A stretch of DNA of 64,000 bases, taken from G942493375 sp942493375 (GTDB lineage Bacteria > Armatimonadota > UBA5829). This document shows, one piece after another, positions 34,701 through 44,000 of the stretch. Numbering within the stretch: position 1 is the stretch's first letter; each line of letters opens with the position of its first letter. Position numbers and translations under genes: made by a program. Under the pieces are notes generated by a model that worked only from the letters and a program-made list of their open reading frames with translations, searched no databases and had not been told where the DNA came from. Where the stretch lies: the NCBI GenBank assembly GCA_942493375.1, contig OW818698.1, positions 4,402,001 through 4,466,000 on the forward strand, written 5' to 3'.

Positions 34701-35845
34701 TCGTAACTGACCTGGGCGGTAATATCACCCGGAGTCGGCTGCATCTGATAGATGGCATCCGTCACAAGAGACGTCATAATGTCGGAGGTCATCAATGGAT
34801 GGTTGAGGACCTGCATGCGGAATGTCCGTTTTCTACCCGATGCTACGCTGTCTACAGAAATTGTTACAGGAATAGTATTGGCCTTAGCTCCGATGGTACC
34901 TGCGATTGACCAGGGCCTGTCCTGGTCGAACCTGCCGATTGTTGATAAAGCAGATGCTATTTTTGTTGATCCCCTGAAACTGGCAATGACATCGTGGACA
35001 TATGCACCTGTCATTGGAGCATCTACAGCGCCGATACCCATCATTGGATGTCCGAATGCTACTAACCTGTTGCCTTTGATATAGGTAAGAGTTCCAACTC
35101 CGGTCATATCTATGTCTCCGGTTGCCATCGACATTCCGATGCCTGCACCCGGAGAGAGTTTTGGTGTCGCTTTGGGGATTGCTGCTCCTCCGGGACCTGC
35201 CATTACCAGGATTCCCTTGGGCTTAAGGGCATCCTGAAGTCTTGCAAGACCTCTGCCGGACATTCCGCTGACCATTATTGGAGTCATCAGGGGGACGATC
35301 CCCATAGTACTATTATTGAGATCGTTGAAACTCTCTCCCGGAGCGTGGATTGATATGCTTGAATACACCTGACCATCGACCTTCACCGGTTCCGGTAGAG
35401 GTGCTGACATAGTGCCTGGTAAAGCCTTTGGAAGCTTTTCATCCATAGCTTCAATCATATCGGCAATAGGTGTAACCATGCCGATGGGTTCTTTGGAATA
35501 TGGGAAGTTGTAGCTAACTGCGCCTATGAGTTTTCCATTCAAGTAGCAGGGACTTCCACTCATACCTGCGATAATTCCTGCACCCCGCTTGGTAATTGGG
35601 CCTCCGGAGGCACGAATGAGTATTAGATCCCGTCCAGTGTTAGTTTTTTTCAAAACTCCAAGTACACGGAAGTAGAACTTTTCTATTTTGGTGCCTTGGA
35701 AAACGGTAAGGCCATAGCCAGTCATGTCCCGCTTAATAGCAGAAACCGGCATAAATTCAGTCGAAGCAGAAAAGGTCCGAGCAGCAAAGGATATTGCCAT
35801 GACCGATAATACACATGTGATTAGTATCTTCTTAAATAGACGCAA
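31706..35845 (-). CDS. Secreted SpoIVB-type S55 peptidase with beta-propeller and Ig-like domains
   Basis: A 1379-residue exported protein. Signal peptide: residues 1-27. The S55-like region (about 30-300) has IIAGMSGSP with the likely nucleophile Ser96, and LVAFGHPMMG with His266. A domain of about 300 residues of unknown type follows. A linker rich in Ala, Pro, Lys and Glu is at about 650-700. A propeller of repeated blades (GNIYAGTSPSGKI, GSLLAGAGDSGKI, GSVLAGTGPNGVL) spans about 710-960. Beta-sandwich and FN3/Ig-like modules complete the C-terminus. The start is TTG at 35845 behind GGAGG. Its role, perhaps envelope proteolysis or signalling, is inferred. Confidence 0.82.
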   Translation of the reverse strand: MRLFKKILITCVLSVMAISFAARTFSASTEFMPVSAIKRDMTGYGLTVFQGTKIEKFYFRVLGVLKKTNTGRDLILIRASGGPITKRGAGIIAGMSGSPCYLNGKLIGAVSYNFPYSKEPIGMVTPIADMIEAMDEKLPKALPGTMSAPLPEPVKVDGQVYSSISIHAPGESFNDLNNSTMGIVPLMTPIMVSGMSGRGLARLQDALKPKGILVMAGPGGAAIPKATPKLSPGAGIGMSMATGDIDMTGVGTLTYIKGNRLVAFGHPMMGIGAVDAPMTGAYVHDVIASFRGSTKIASALSTIGRFDQDRPWSIAGTIGAKANTIPVTISVDSVASGRKRTFRMQVLNHPLMTSDIMTSLVTDAIYQMQPTPGDITAQVSYDIETDQLGKISRSNSFFEEQGIDGAAASDFGNVMLLMSMNKWQPIEMKSVNVNIVLESRRGDASVDRIFVKKDEFEPGETVDIGVVLRPYKRDRITRTIQVKIPEDTPDGAATLIVRGGGVGEMTTQSSGSVSQDAMPTITGPDDLNGSDNAKQLIERYLQREKNNQIVAKLAFRTNTVSIEGKALTGLPSIITDLMMSPRTSSSRAVRGEVKSITQSKYVVNGAISLPISIRRKTSQEIKAAAAPMVAFADDSVLYGQSNDHYSYASVDLEETAAKPVEEKPKEKPAAANGKTPAAAKPAEQPAAKTEATPKAEAPAPEAKSVVRPLSKWQLTKQADFSKGTFDGTAVDSKDRIIMVPKLRKLSDLPEQFVWSTAAVPGGVIVGTGSAGRIYRVDDSGKVTLLYETGEVAVHSLAVDAQGNIYAGTSPSGKIIKITPDGKGSVFCTLDVKHILALTFTGDGSLLAGAGDSGKIYKITSDGNVSELASLSEQSIYCLILEKDGSVLAGTGPNGVLYRVSPTGAFHAVYDSESTAVTSTAVDGAGDIYVGVAPKGDIYRVDASGRAEPVVAKASQVMSMLSDPAGKVLMTGGSGIYVAWPKDSAAVIDSGADKTQFMSISALPTTGSLYAGTANPAMVYSGNLSSDNATYYSPVYDTKSVSHWSSVKWNGILPNGCKIAVQTRTGATSNPDAGWSAWSLPYTVSEGSKIESPEARYVQFRLDMARTQISAPALSGLEISYLTANQTPDVKLVSPVFGESWSGSKTVKWTGSDPDKDSLTYELYYSADQGKNWQILLGPGKESEAANVQVVDETKITGKVKSELEKSPDVPADMKKAVLDKAVTSEVKPKETPQSPTATSYNWDTKKLPDGEYLLKVVASDSISNALGALQDTVVSDRFELCNTPPIIQMESNTLTATVGTPVLVKGTVTSVASIISAVQYNRDGKTWMASAADDEVFDSKSEHFSITLTNMLAGTHKIEIQAIDAAGNSVKETVSVVIQ

Positions 35846-36073
35846 AGGGAGAACCTCCGATTAATTCATATGCAACACGCTATAAAGCGAGAGATTTGGA
35901 ACCTGGTAATATTACTGTGTTCTATATAATATTATGCACTATATAGGGGTATTCTTGCACCTTGATGCATTTCAAAAATCACTACTAATATCAGGCTTGT
36001 GCTACATTGGACGCTCCAGGGTTTGGCGCATATAATGTTGGTAGTCTAAACCCAGCGAAAGGTGCCTTAACTA

Positions 36074-37324
36074 ATGCATAACAAAAAACTCCGCTATACT
36101 CTTGCCGGAATAATAACTTGTTCCTTGTTTTACCTGATGATTCTTTGTAATGTAGCTCTTGCCGGCGATTTAAAATCATTTCGTATAGGAGTTTATGTAA
36201 ATGGCGATACACATCCGCAGAATTTGCCTGCATCGAGAATGATGGCGGATATGGCGGGGCATGGGATCACTCGAGCAATATTGTTGACCAAGCAATATAT
36301 GGAACTGGCACCTCAAGGGTTGAATACGCTTGCTAAACAATGGGGCATTGAGCTGTGGATAGGTAATATCAGGGCAGGGGATCCAACTGACGAATCGAAC
36401 ATGCGGATGATGATCAAGCTGGTCAACAGCTATCCTGATTCGGATGCAGTAACAGGCTGGTATGCGGAAGATGAAGTGGAACTGAATTATGACCCCGCAA
36501 AGAATCCGGGAATCGAAAAGAAGATACGGGACTTTGTGAGTCTTATCCGCAAGCTTGATCCAAAACGAAAGGTAATAGTAAACCACGACGCACGGACCCA
36601 TCAATGGGACGGACGGTTTATGAAACTGGGCGAGGATATATCAAGTTGTTCGGTATTCTGGGCAAACCACTATGCTACTAAATTCCTCCAGAAGACGATG
36701 GACACCTACCATAAAGCATACGGAAAGAATGCACCGCCGCTGATCTTAGTATATGGCGCTCAGTCTACCAATACATTCACCTCCCCGGAGAATATGAGTG
36801 GGGCGGGACTTGAGGGAGTAACTATTCCAGAACTCCAGGCAATCAAAACCGGAGCCGATATAACTGACTACATAATGACCGCACACAAACTGGGAGCTTC
36901 GGGAGCTTCTTTCTATATATATGATGGATACTATGACAGCAAATATTACACGTTGGTAGATGAAAGAGGCCGCTCAGTAGACAGTAAAATGGAAGCGATT
37001 CAGGATGCAGCCGACCAAATAGCTAAATCCGAAGGCCGACCAACCTTAAAACTGGACGTAAAACTGGAAGGCAACTCACAGGTAATCACAGTCACTCCCT
37101 CATCCTGCATAAGCGTAAAGGTGGAAATAAGCAACAACGGCGGCTATACCTGGACACCAATCAAAGGCTTCAACAAGTCCGGAGGCACAGTAAAATACAC
37201 TCCACCACATACCCCACTTATCCGCTCATACTGGGGAATGATCAGAGCCCGCTGCTTCGACGGACAGAAGTACTCTCAATGGAGGGTCTGGAATGTGTAT
37301 CCGTGGAGTGAGCCGAAGATGTAA
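36074..37324 (+). CDS. Secreted TIM-barrel protein, possible glycosidase
   Basis: A 416-residue protein with a signal peptide (residues 1-30, ending NVALA). The body looks like a beta/alpha barrel: FRIGVYVNGD, VTGWYAEDEVEL, KVIVNHDARTH, LILVYGAQS. Glu or Asp in WYAEDEVEL is a candidate catalytic acid, a position like the DEP motif of several clan-A-like families. The last 80 residues are a small beta domain with many aromatics. The family is not recognised. AAAGGTG lies about 10 nt upstream of ATG. The gene is divergent from the S55 gene. Confidence 0.6.
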   Translation: MHNKKLRYTLAGIITCSLFYLMILCNVALAGDLKSFRIGVYVNGDTHPQNLPASRMMADMAGHGITRAILLTKQYMELAPQGLNTLAKQWGIELWIGNIRAGDPTDESNMRMMIKLVNSYPDSDAVTGWYAEDEVELNYDPAKNPGIEKKIRDFVSLIRKLDPKRKVIVNHDARTHQWDGRFMKLGEDISSCSVFWANHYATKFLQKTMDTYHKAYGKNAPPLILVYGAQSTNTFTSPENMSGAGLEGVTIPELQAIKTGADITDYIMTAHKLGASGASFYIYDGYYDSKYYTLVDERGRSVDSKMEAIQDAADQIAKSEGRPTLKLDVKLEGNSQVITVTPSSCISVKVEISNNGGYTWTPIKGFNKSGGTVKYTPPHTPLIRSYWGMIRARCFDGQKYSQWRVWNVYPWSEPKM

Positions 37325-37361
37325 GGGTAGACATAATGCATGCGAATGAGAGTGTTTTGTA

Positions 37362-37391
37362 TTCGAACCACTTCTGGACCCATGGTATAAT
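37362..37391 (+). promoter_or_regulatory. Extended -10 promoter of the ImmA-PIN pair
   Basis: TGGTATAAT with a perfect -10 hexamer at 37386-37391, a TG motif just before it, and a weak TTCGAA -35 at 37362-37367 with an 18-nt spacer. It indicates that the two-gene module has its own promoter. Confidence 0.6.
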
Positions 37392-37433
37392 AGGTGTAAT
37401 ATTAACCACTTAACGAAGGAGGTAAATAGTCCG

Positions 37434-38426
37434 ATGATGCATAGTGCTATGAAAGATATTTATGATCGGTTGAAACCATTAGGTTTTGATGCTGCATTTG
37501 TTAAGAACTGTATACTTCCGGACTGGTGGCAGGATAAGTTGGCTGATGTACAGAGTAATCGACAGTATGCCGAAGCTCTAATTGCGCGGCATCTAGGAAT
37601 TCAGGCTACGAGTCTCAGTAAAAGAGATGTTCCATTGCAGATTCGCGAATCTGCGGCCTTGAAACTCAAACGCAGGCATGGGGTAGCGGAGAATGAGATG
37701 CAGGTAGCTCAGATTTTGGGTGAACGCCTTGCAAAGATCGCTGCCGGTTCTATTGAGCTCCCAACTAATCTTGATAGTCTTAAGGCTTCGTCAATACGTC
37801 AACATATCTTGGATTCTGGTGCAAAGTGGGTTGGATTTAATGAGTTGCTTAATTACTGCTGGAGTGTTGGAATACCTGTGGTGAATTTGTGCAAATTGCC
37901 TGCAGGTAGTAAGAAACCAGATGGTATGGCAATCTGGACTGAAGAAAGACCTGTTATAGTAATCGCATCAGGGCGTAAACACCCGGCTTGGCATATATTT
38001 GTGATTGCCCACGAGCTGGGGCATATTGCTCTGGGACATTTATCTGCTGGTGAGTTGAGTATAGATTCTAAAGTTGTAATGGACTCAAATGATCAGCAAG
38101 AAATGGAAGCCAATAAATTCGCTGTTGAATTATTGAGTGGGAATCCCTATCTATCCTTTAGTCCTCCAAATAGACGGTTGACCGCACATGAACTTGCTGA
38201 TGCTGCGCTATCCATAGGTGAAGAACTCCATATTGACCCCGGTTTTATTGCTCTCAGTTATTCTCGGAGCCAAAACTTCTATGCCCTTGCACAAGCTGCC
38301 TTGAATTATTTGGGTTCAGAAGCTGATGCTGGCTCACTTTATCGGCTGCCTTACAACCATCTTGATTCCACAGAGCTTACAGACGACAACAAGCAGGTAT
38401 TTGAATATCTTACGGAAGCTGCGTAA
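37434..38426 (+). CDS. ImmA/IrrE-family metallopeptidase
   Basis: A 330-residue cytoplasmic protein with the zinc signature IAHELGHIALGH (about residues 195-206) and a downstream EMEANKFAVELL that supplies the third ligand. This family cleaves repressors in stress or mobile-element control. The first 130 residues hold an unusual helical region (PDWWQDKL, YAEALIARHLGI) that may bind DNA or the partner. AAGGAGG lies 11 nt before ATG. It is followed after 5 bp by a PIN-like gene, as in COG2856-PIN toxin-antitoxin-type pairs. Function as an antitoxin or regulator is inferred. Confidence 0.82.
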   Translation: MMHSAMKDIYDRLKPLGFDAAFVKNCILPDWWQDKLADVQSNRQYAEALIARHLGIQATSLSKRDVPLQIRESAALKLKRRHGVAENEMQVAQILGERLAKIAAGSIELPTNLDSLKASSIRQHILDSGAKWVGFNELLNYCWSVGIPVVNLCKLPAGSKKPDGMAIWTEERPVIVIASGRKHPAWHIFVIAHELGHIALGHLSAGELSIDSKVVMDSNDQQEMEANKFAVELLSGNPYLSFSPPNRRLTAHELADAALSIGEELHIDPGFIALSYSRSQNFYALAQAALNYLGSEADAGSLYRLPYNHLDSTELTDDNKQVFEYLTEAA

Positions 38427-38431
38427 CTCCT

Positions 38432-39070
38432 GTGGCCCGCATTGTGTTCTGCGACAATGACGTAGTGCTCAAACTGGCTGAATATAACCTGCTGCAGGAT
38501 GCATGTTCTGTGCTTGCTGTAGGTGCCTCAGAAGTGATAGTGCTTGATTCAGCTAAGTATTATTTCAATAGTTTGAAGAAGAAGTTAGCCAGAGGCAGGG
38601 ATGTAACGTATTCAGATGCAGGTCTTGATCGTGCAATAGAGTTCGCAAAAAATGCTGTTCAGATGACCTCCAGAGTTGATATAGACTGGGCAACAGAATG
38701 TGACAACATTGATATTGGAGAAGCGCAATTGGTTTCCAGTGCGATTGCAGCTGGTGGAGATAGTATTCTACTTACTGGTGACAAGAGATTTATAAAAGCG
38801 CTCTTGAAAACTGAAAGCACAAAACATATTGCGAATTTACTGCGCGGTCGAATTGTCTGCCTCGAAGAGATTATAAGATCCCTGATTTGTAACTATGGGA
38901 TTGATCACATACGGAAAGCTGTTGCTTCCGCACCACGATGCGATCTTGGCCTCCAGATAGTCTTTGGAAGCAGATTTGACCTGCCGGAAAACCAAGTGCT
39001 GGATGGTCTCTCTTCAATGATAAATGAGATCAACACTGCTGCAGGATGCGATTGGCTGATGAGGCTGTAA
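38432..39070 (+). CDS. PIN-like nuclease domain protein, partner of the ImmA-type protein
   Basis: A 212-residue protein starting at GTG, without its own ribosome site, 5 bp after the ImmA-type gene, so translation is coupled. Conserved acidic residues fit a PIN nuclease: FCDNDVVLKLAEYNLL at the N-terminus, DIGEAQLV in the middle and LTGDKRFIKAL near residue 120. About 65 C-terminal residues are of unknown type. A metal-dependent RNase acting as a toxin or defence effector is the best hypothesis. The exact family was not recognised. Confidence 0.62.
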   Translation: MARIVFCDNDVVLKLAEYNLLQDACSVLAVGASEVIVLDSAKYYFNSLKKKLARGRDVTYSDAGLDRAIEFAKNAVQMTSRVDIDWATECDNIDIGEAQLVSSAIAAGGDSILLTGDKRFIKALLKTESTKHIANLLRGRIVCLEEIIRSLICNYGIDHIRKAVASAPRCDLGLQIVFGSRFDLPENQVLDGLSSMINEINTAAGCDWLMRL

Positions 39071-39161
39071 AATTTGAGTAAGGGTTTCATCGCCATATAT
39101 AGATAAACCCCAATCATTCGAATCTGGACTCATTTCTGGGTTTGCTACTGGAGAATGCACA

Positions 39162-40823
39162 ATGTTTGTTTTTAAACTAACTAGACGTATGTTTGCTATG
39201 TTCGGAGTTATAGCATTTCTTGCTGTAGCAGGATTCAATGGCGGGGTTGTTGCTCAGGGAGAGTATCCCAAAAGCTCTGATTTTACTATAAGCGCTCAGG
39301 CTCCCGGGAAGTTGTTTTTTGTTGGGGAGCCTGTTGAGTTGGTGGTTAGTTTGGCTCCTCCGGTTGATGGGAGTGGGTGGAGTTATTCGGTTGAGGTGTC
39401 ATCCGGGCCGGATTCCCGGTTTGTTATTAAAAAGACTGTTGTAACAGATCAGGCTTTGAGTGCTGGAAATGGGTTTAAGGACAAGATTACTGTCCCGATT
39501 GAGACTCCCGGGTATTATGATGCTGTATGGACAGTTAAACAGGGGGATGTTGTTCTGCTGACTAAGAAGTCTTCGTTTGCGATTATTCCTCATAACCCTC
39601 AGGACAAGCAGCGGTTTGATTCACCTTTTGGGATCAATGTGCATCTGTGGTCTCCTCGAGAGGCTGGCGGGGTTGTTCGAAGGTCGGGGATTGCATGGAT
39701 CAGAGATCATATGGGTGGGGGATTTGATCCGAAGAAGAAAGAATGGGTGGAGGAAGACCCGCATCTTCTTTGGGCTGAGGAGAACAAGCTGTGTCTACTG
39801 CCGGTATCTGAATATTACAAGCCTGAAACCGGGATCAAGCAGGGTGATCGGTTTGTCTACCCACGTGCTGCTGAAGAAGTAGAAGCGTATGCCAGGAAGT
39901 ATAAGGGGCGTGTGACTTATTTTGAAGTCTATAATGAACCTTATGGTTTCTTCTGGGGACCTTACTTTGATCCGGGTGGAATACTATGGCAGGGTGGTAA
40001 ATGGGTGAAACCGTTCTACGATTTTGCGATTGATCAGACTAATGCGCTGCACCGGGGAAACAGCAAGATTAAAGTGATATGGCCGGAGATGGATATTCTG
40101 GTGCATGCCAATCTATACAGGGAATGCGGAGCTCAAGGTAGCCAGATGCAGGTGATTGCTCCACATGCATATAACGTGCACAGCGACTATCCTGAAGACC
40201 AGTTCTGGTCTACCAATATGCCGGATGTGCTGGCCCATTTGAAAAAGCATAATATGACCACTGAAATATGGACGACCGAATATGGTTACAGCACCTTTAC
40301 CAAGGCAACACCCGACCAGCAGGCAACATACAAACCTAATACTGAGCAGCAGCAGGCGAATAAGCTTGTCAGGACAATTATTATGCAGTTGGCGGGTGGA
40401 ATAAAGAAGACCTTTTGGTATGATATGCTATGTGATGGAGATGATCCCCATAATCCAGAGCATAACTTCGGTCTAATTCGTTATGGCACATTTGAACCCA
40501 AACCGGGTATTGTTGCTTATGCAAATATGATCCATCAACTAAACGGTAAAAAACTGGTTGGAAAGGTGGCGACCGGTGGGTATGCCTTTGCTTATGATAC
40601 TCCCAAAGGCGGGAATATGGTGCTGGCAGTATGGAGCAGAGATGCTGATAAACATGAGGAATGGATGGTAAATACAAAGAAAACCAGCGTGCAGGTGAGT
40701 AATATTTATGGTCAGTCCTGGAGTCAACCTATAAAGAATGGTGTATTTGCAATAACTCTGACAGAATCGCCGGTGTTTATTACCGGGTTCAAACCCAGCG
40801 ACCTTAGGTTTTGCACGCAGTAG
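39162..40823 (+). CDS. Secreted clan GH-A-like glycoside hydrolase
   Basis: A 553-residue exported protein. The signal peptide covers residues 1-32. A beta-sandwich of about 110 residues precedes a TIM barrel. EVYNEPYGF carries the Asn-Glu acid/base pair typical of clan A, and WTTEYGYST the likely nucleophile glutamate. The barrel resembles GH39/GH5-type enzymes. A C-terminal beta domain follows (about 470-553). GGAGA lies 7 nt before ATG. The substrate is unknown; beta-xylosides or beta-glycans are possible. Confidence 0.78.
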   Translation: MFVFKLTRRMFAMFGVIAFLAVAGFNGGVVAQGEYPKSSDFTISAQAPGKLFFVGEPVELVVSLAPPVDGSGWSYSVEVSSGPDSRFVIKKTVVTDQALSAGNGFKDKITVPIETPGYYDAVWTVKQGDVVLLTKKSSFAIIPHNPQDKQRFDSPFGINVHLWSPREAGGVVRRSGIAWIRDHMGGGFDPKKKEWVEEDPHLLWAEENKLCLLPVSEYYKPETGIKQGDRFVYPRAAEEVEAYARKYKGRVTYFEVYNEPYGFFWGPYFDPGGILWQGGKWVKPFYDFAIDQTNALHRGNSKIKVIWPEMDILVHANLYRECGAQGSQMQVIAPHAYNVHSDYPEDQFWSTNMPDVLAHLKKHNMTTEIWTTEYGYSTFTKATPDQQATYKPNTEQQQANKLVRTIIMQLAGGIKKTFWYDMLCDGDDPHNPEHNFGLIRYGTFEPKPGIVAYANMIHQLNGKKLVGKVATGGYAFAYDTPKGGNMVLAVWSRDADKHEEWMVNTKKTSVQVSNIYGQSWSQPIKNGVFAITLTESPVFITGFKPSDLRFCTQ

Positions 40824-40886
40824 ATGAGTCGATTGCTTGGAGTGCTTTGATAATATGCAAAGTCAAGTCATCACGGCAATACCGCC

Positions 40887-40938
40887 AATGTACACTACAC
40901 TATAGTATAGTATAGTATAGTATAGTGTAGTGTACATT
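40887..40938. repeat. 52-bp palindrome with a TATAG microsatellite core
   Basis: AATGTACACTACACTATA is exactly complementary to TATAGTGTAGTGTACATT (18 bp each), and the 16 bp between them continue the 5-bp TATAG repeat. It lies between convergent genes 64 bp after the plus-strand stop codon. Confidence 0.85.
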
Positions 40939-40995
40939 ATTCGTTCCGATAAGTGTTCAGGTTCCAAATACTCTTGAGCTTGCAAATTGGTTTAA

Positions 40996-41030
40996 AAAGA
41001 GAACCGCCAAATACGCTAAACACGCGAAAT
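40996..41030. repeat. CGCGAAA-type dispersed repeat, copy 2
   Basis: AAAGAGAACCGCCAAATACG followed by CTAAACACGCGAAAT, related to 14182-14216. It ends 16 bp before the stop codon of the convergent gene. Confidence 0.5.
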
Positions 41031-41045
41031 TTGGATATGAGTCTG

Positions 41046-44000
41046 TTACTGTTTATGTAGTATCTCCAGCCCCTTCCAACCTCTACCGGGCATATTTAAA
41101 GTAAGTACTCCTGAGGCTGGGGTTAGGTCTTCTCCGGTCATGATGTCACGGATTATTGCACCGTCAGGAAGTTTTTTTAGCAGGTTGTTGATGTTTAGGG
41201 TGGCGGTTGTTGGTTCTGTGGTTTGGCTTCCCATTACTATCAGTGCACTGTTTTTCTTTAGATAGACACTTGCAAGGATATTGCCAGGGGTGACTTTGTA
41301 CAGGCTGGATTTATCCCAGTAGGGTATGAATGTGGTTTGTTTGTCATCAAACCTTTCGAGGGCTTGTGTGACTTGAAATGGTTGATAACGGGTTTCGGTG
41401 TCGTGGACAAGTGACAGCGCCAGGCCTTCATCAACTGTGAACTTGCCAGGCAGGAACTCTCCTCTGACTCCATAGTTATTGCCCATATAGGCTGCTACAT
41501 ATTCCCCCGGCTCCAGCATGTATCCTTTTTTGAAACCGGCGAGGGCTTCTCCATCCAGGTATGCATCACATAATCCGTTGGTAGTGACATCGATGCTGCT
41601 GCCGGTATGAGCGGTCATGTAGACATTTTTGCCCCGCTGAACGAATATATTCCGCAGACGCTTCAGGAACTGCCTGGTGGCGCGGATAGGTACATGAGTT
41701 AGATATTTACCGTCACCTTGAGCTTGCCCGCAACCGGGATGTGTTGGATTGTTGCAGGACCAGGCTACGCTTGTGCCGTCCATATAGACCCCGTCGATAC
41801 CGGCTTCATCGGTAATTTTTGCTATTCCATCCAGCAGCAGATCACCGAAGGGGCCGTTAACACAGGCGTTATAACACAGCTGTTTTATCTCGTCGTATTC
41901 GCGTCTGTAGTTCAACATAATACCACCAAGACCAAAATCGTATTCCATCCCTTTCCATTCAGGGTCGGCATCGGACATGTCCTGGTTGAAGTATATGATA
42001 AACCGCATTCCACGAGCATGGCATGCATCGGCGATTTCCTTTAACTTTACTATCCGGGTAAGGTCAGGATAACCCTGGAATCTTGACCAGTCTTCGTGGA
42101 ATATAATAACCTTTGTGCCTAATTGTTCGAGGGAATCGATGCGCAGTAGAGGATCTCCAATTGCTATTGCATTGCCAAACTTACCCGGAATGGATTTACA
42201 TCCGATAAGCGAGAATGAACTACCGCTGGAAGTGACTTTTTCAGGAGTGTTAATACTATCGAAACTATGCAGCAATAGAGTATCTGCATCAGCAATGAGT
42301 GGACTTGTCGGAACTAAGCCAGTCGGCCTCTGAACTTTTGATATCCGTAGATCATCAAGTTTGAAATCGTTAATGTTGAAGTTCAACGGACTGCGAGAGA
42401 TATCCCCGGCAACCAGTCCCTGCATATCGAACTCTCTCACAACATTGTTTATCTGCAAGCGTACCTTATCACCCCAGGACAGGGCAATATATGTCCATTG
42501 GTCGGTCGCTAGTCTGCTGTCTCCCCCAGCCAGATACATCGTATATTTACCCTCGACATTGCGTTTGAGAGCGATAAAGTTGCGGGCAATTGCATTGTAG
42601 TACAGTATCAGAGCTTCATTAGTGGATGTAGTGAATGTGAGAAATTGCCTGTTGTAGACCGACAGGTCCTTTGCAGGATCATATGTCTCATTGGTATCGA
42701 ATGTCGGTTTTACCCAACATTCCAGTGTTCCCTTATCCGTATTTATATTCCCGGGAGCGGATATAGTTGACTGAGATTGTTCTTTTGCAGTTATCAAGCT
42801 CCATTCTGCGCCTGTATGGTATGTGTAGTTCTTCTCCAATGGGATTTCTTTGGCTGGTGTATACTGCAGAGCAAACTGCATTTTGTAGGGTGAGGAGACA
42901 ACTGTCTTCTTATCAATTATGCTGTTCTTCCAGAGTGATCCCAGTTTACCGGGTATTACCTGGATCTGGCTGCTGTCCTTTGCGCTTTTGATCCATTCAT
43001 CACTTTCATAGAGCCAGGAGATACCTCTTCTTTCATCTCCTACCCAGAAATGGTTGTTCCAGCCGATTGGGATGCGGAGTCCTACTGGTGATATTTTACC
43101 GCCAGACCGGGAGGAGCTCTGGCAATAGTATTTTGCAACGCTGCTGTCGAGTGTTGCTTCGAGGGATACGGAATCGACTTTCTGGCTGCCGTGTGGAATT
43201 AGGGCAGCTTCGTTCCATGAAAAACCATCATATTCGACAGTTGAGGTGATTGTCAGATCGAAGTCTTTGCCTTTCCATATACTCCGGAACCTGGCATGAG
43301 TGTCGTCATGAGCAATTAATTTACATGACTTCTGCAACCAGGTCAGCTCCCTGGAGCCTTTCTTTACAACCAATCGAATTGGGGCCTTGAGCATACTCTT
43401 GCCGATTGAAACAACCTGGTCGGGGAGCGCGGAATCGGTGTATGTAATGGTCCTGCCCATAATCGACAGCTTTTTGCCATTGACCTTAAGAGGAGTCCAG
43501 GGAGGCAGGACTTTGAGAGGTAAGCCTGCTTTTGTCCCCTGCCATGAGTAGTGCGGAGGTATGATAGTCTCAAATGATTTTTCGCTAAGCGCCTTGCCGT
43601 CAGCGGAAGTTACTACCAGCTTACTGGAGTATTTATCGCCGGGATTCCCTGTTATTGGAAGTTTGATAGTGGTTCCTTTGGATTTTGTTAGATTTACTTC
43701 TTTAGTCTTTTCACCGGATGGGGAATTGACGGTCAGTACTGCTTTGGATGCTTTGGATCCAGGGAGTATTTCTATGTCTGCTCTGACTTCTTTTGTTAAG
43801 GCAAAATAGCGAAGATTGGTCTGGAGTTTTGAGGGGAATGCTGCTCCGACGTTTCCCTGGATAAGGGGAATAGCTGTATCATTTACTTTTATATTGTAGC
43901 TGGCTGAAACATTGCCCTCCTCCGGCAGAGTATAGACTGCTTTTAAGGGTTTGGTTTCATTTACAGCAAGTGAAATGGTCAGTTTTTCGGGAGAGCTTTC

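Noticed and set aside
36074..40823. Prophage or insertion sequence around the ImmA-PIN pair
   Set aside because: ImmA-type peptidases are often phage-linked, but no integrase, structural phage gene, transposase or flanking direct repeat was found.
40887..40938. CRISPR or attachment site at the palindromic microsatellite
   Set aside because: There are no spaced repeats, no cas genes, no integrase and no tRNA nearby; the sequence is a single palindrome with a 5-bp repeat core.
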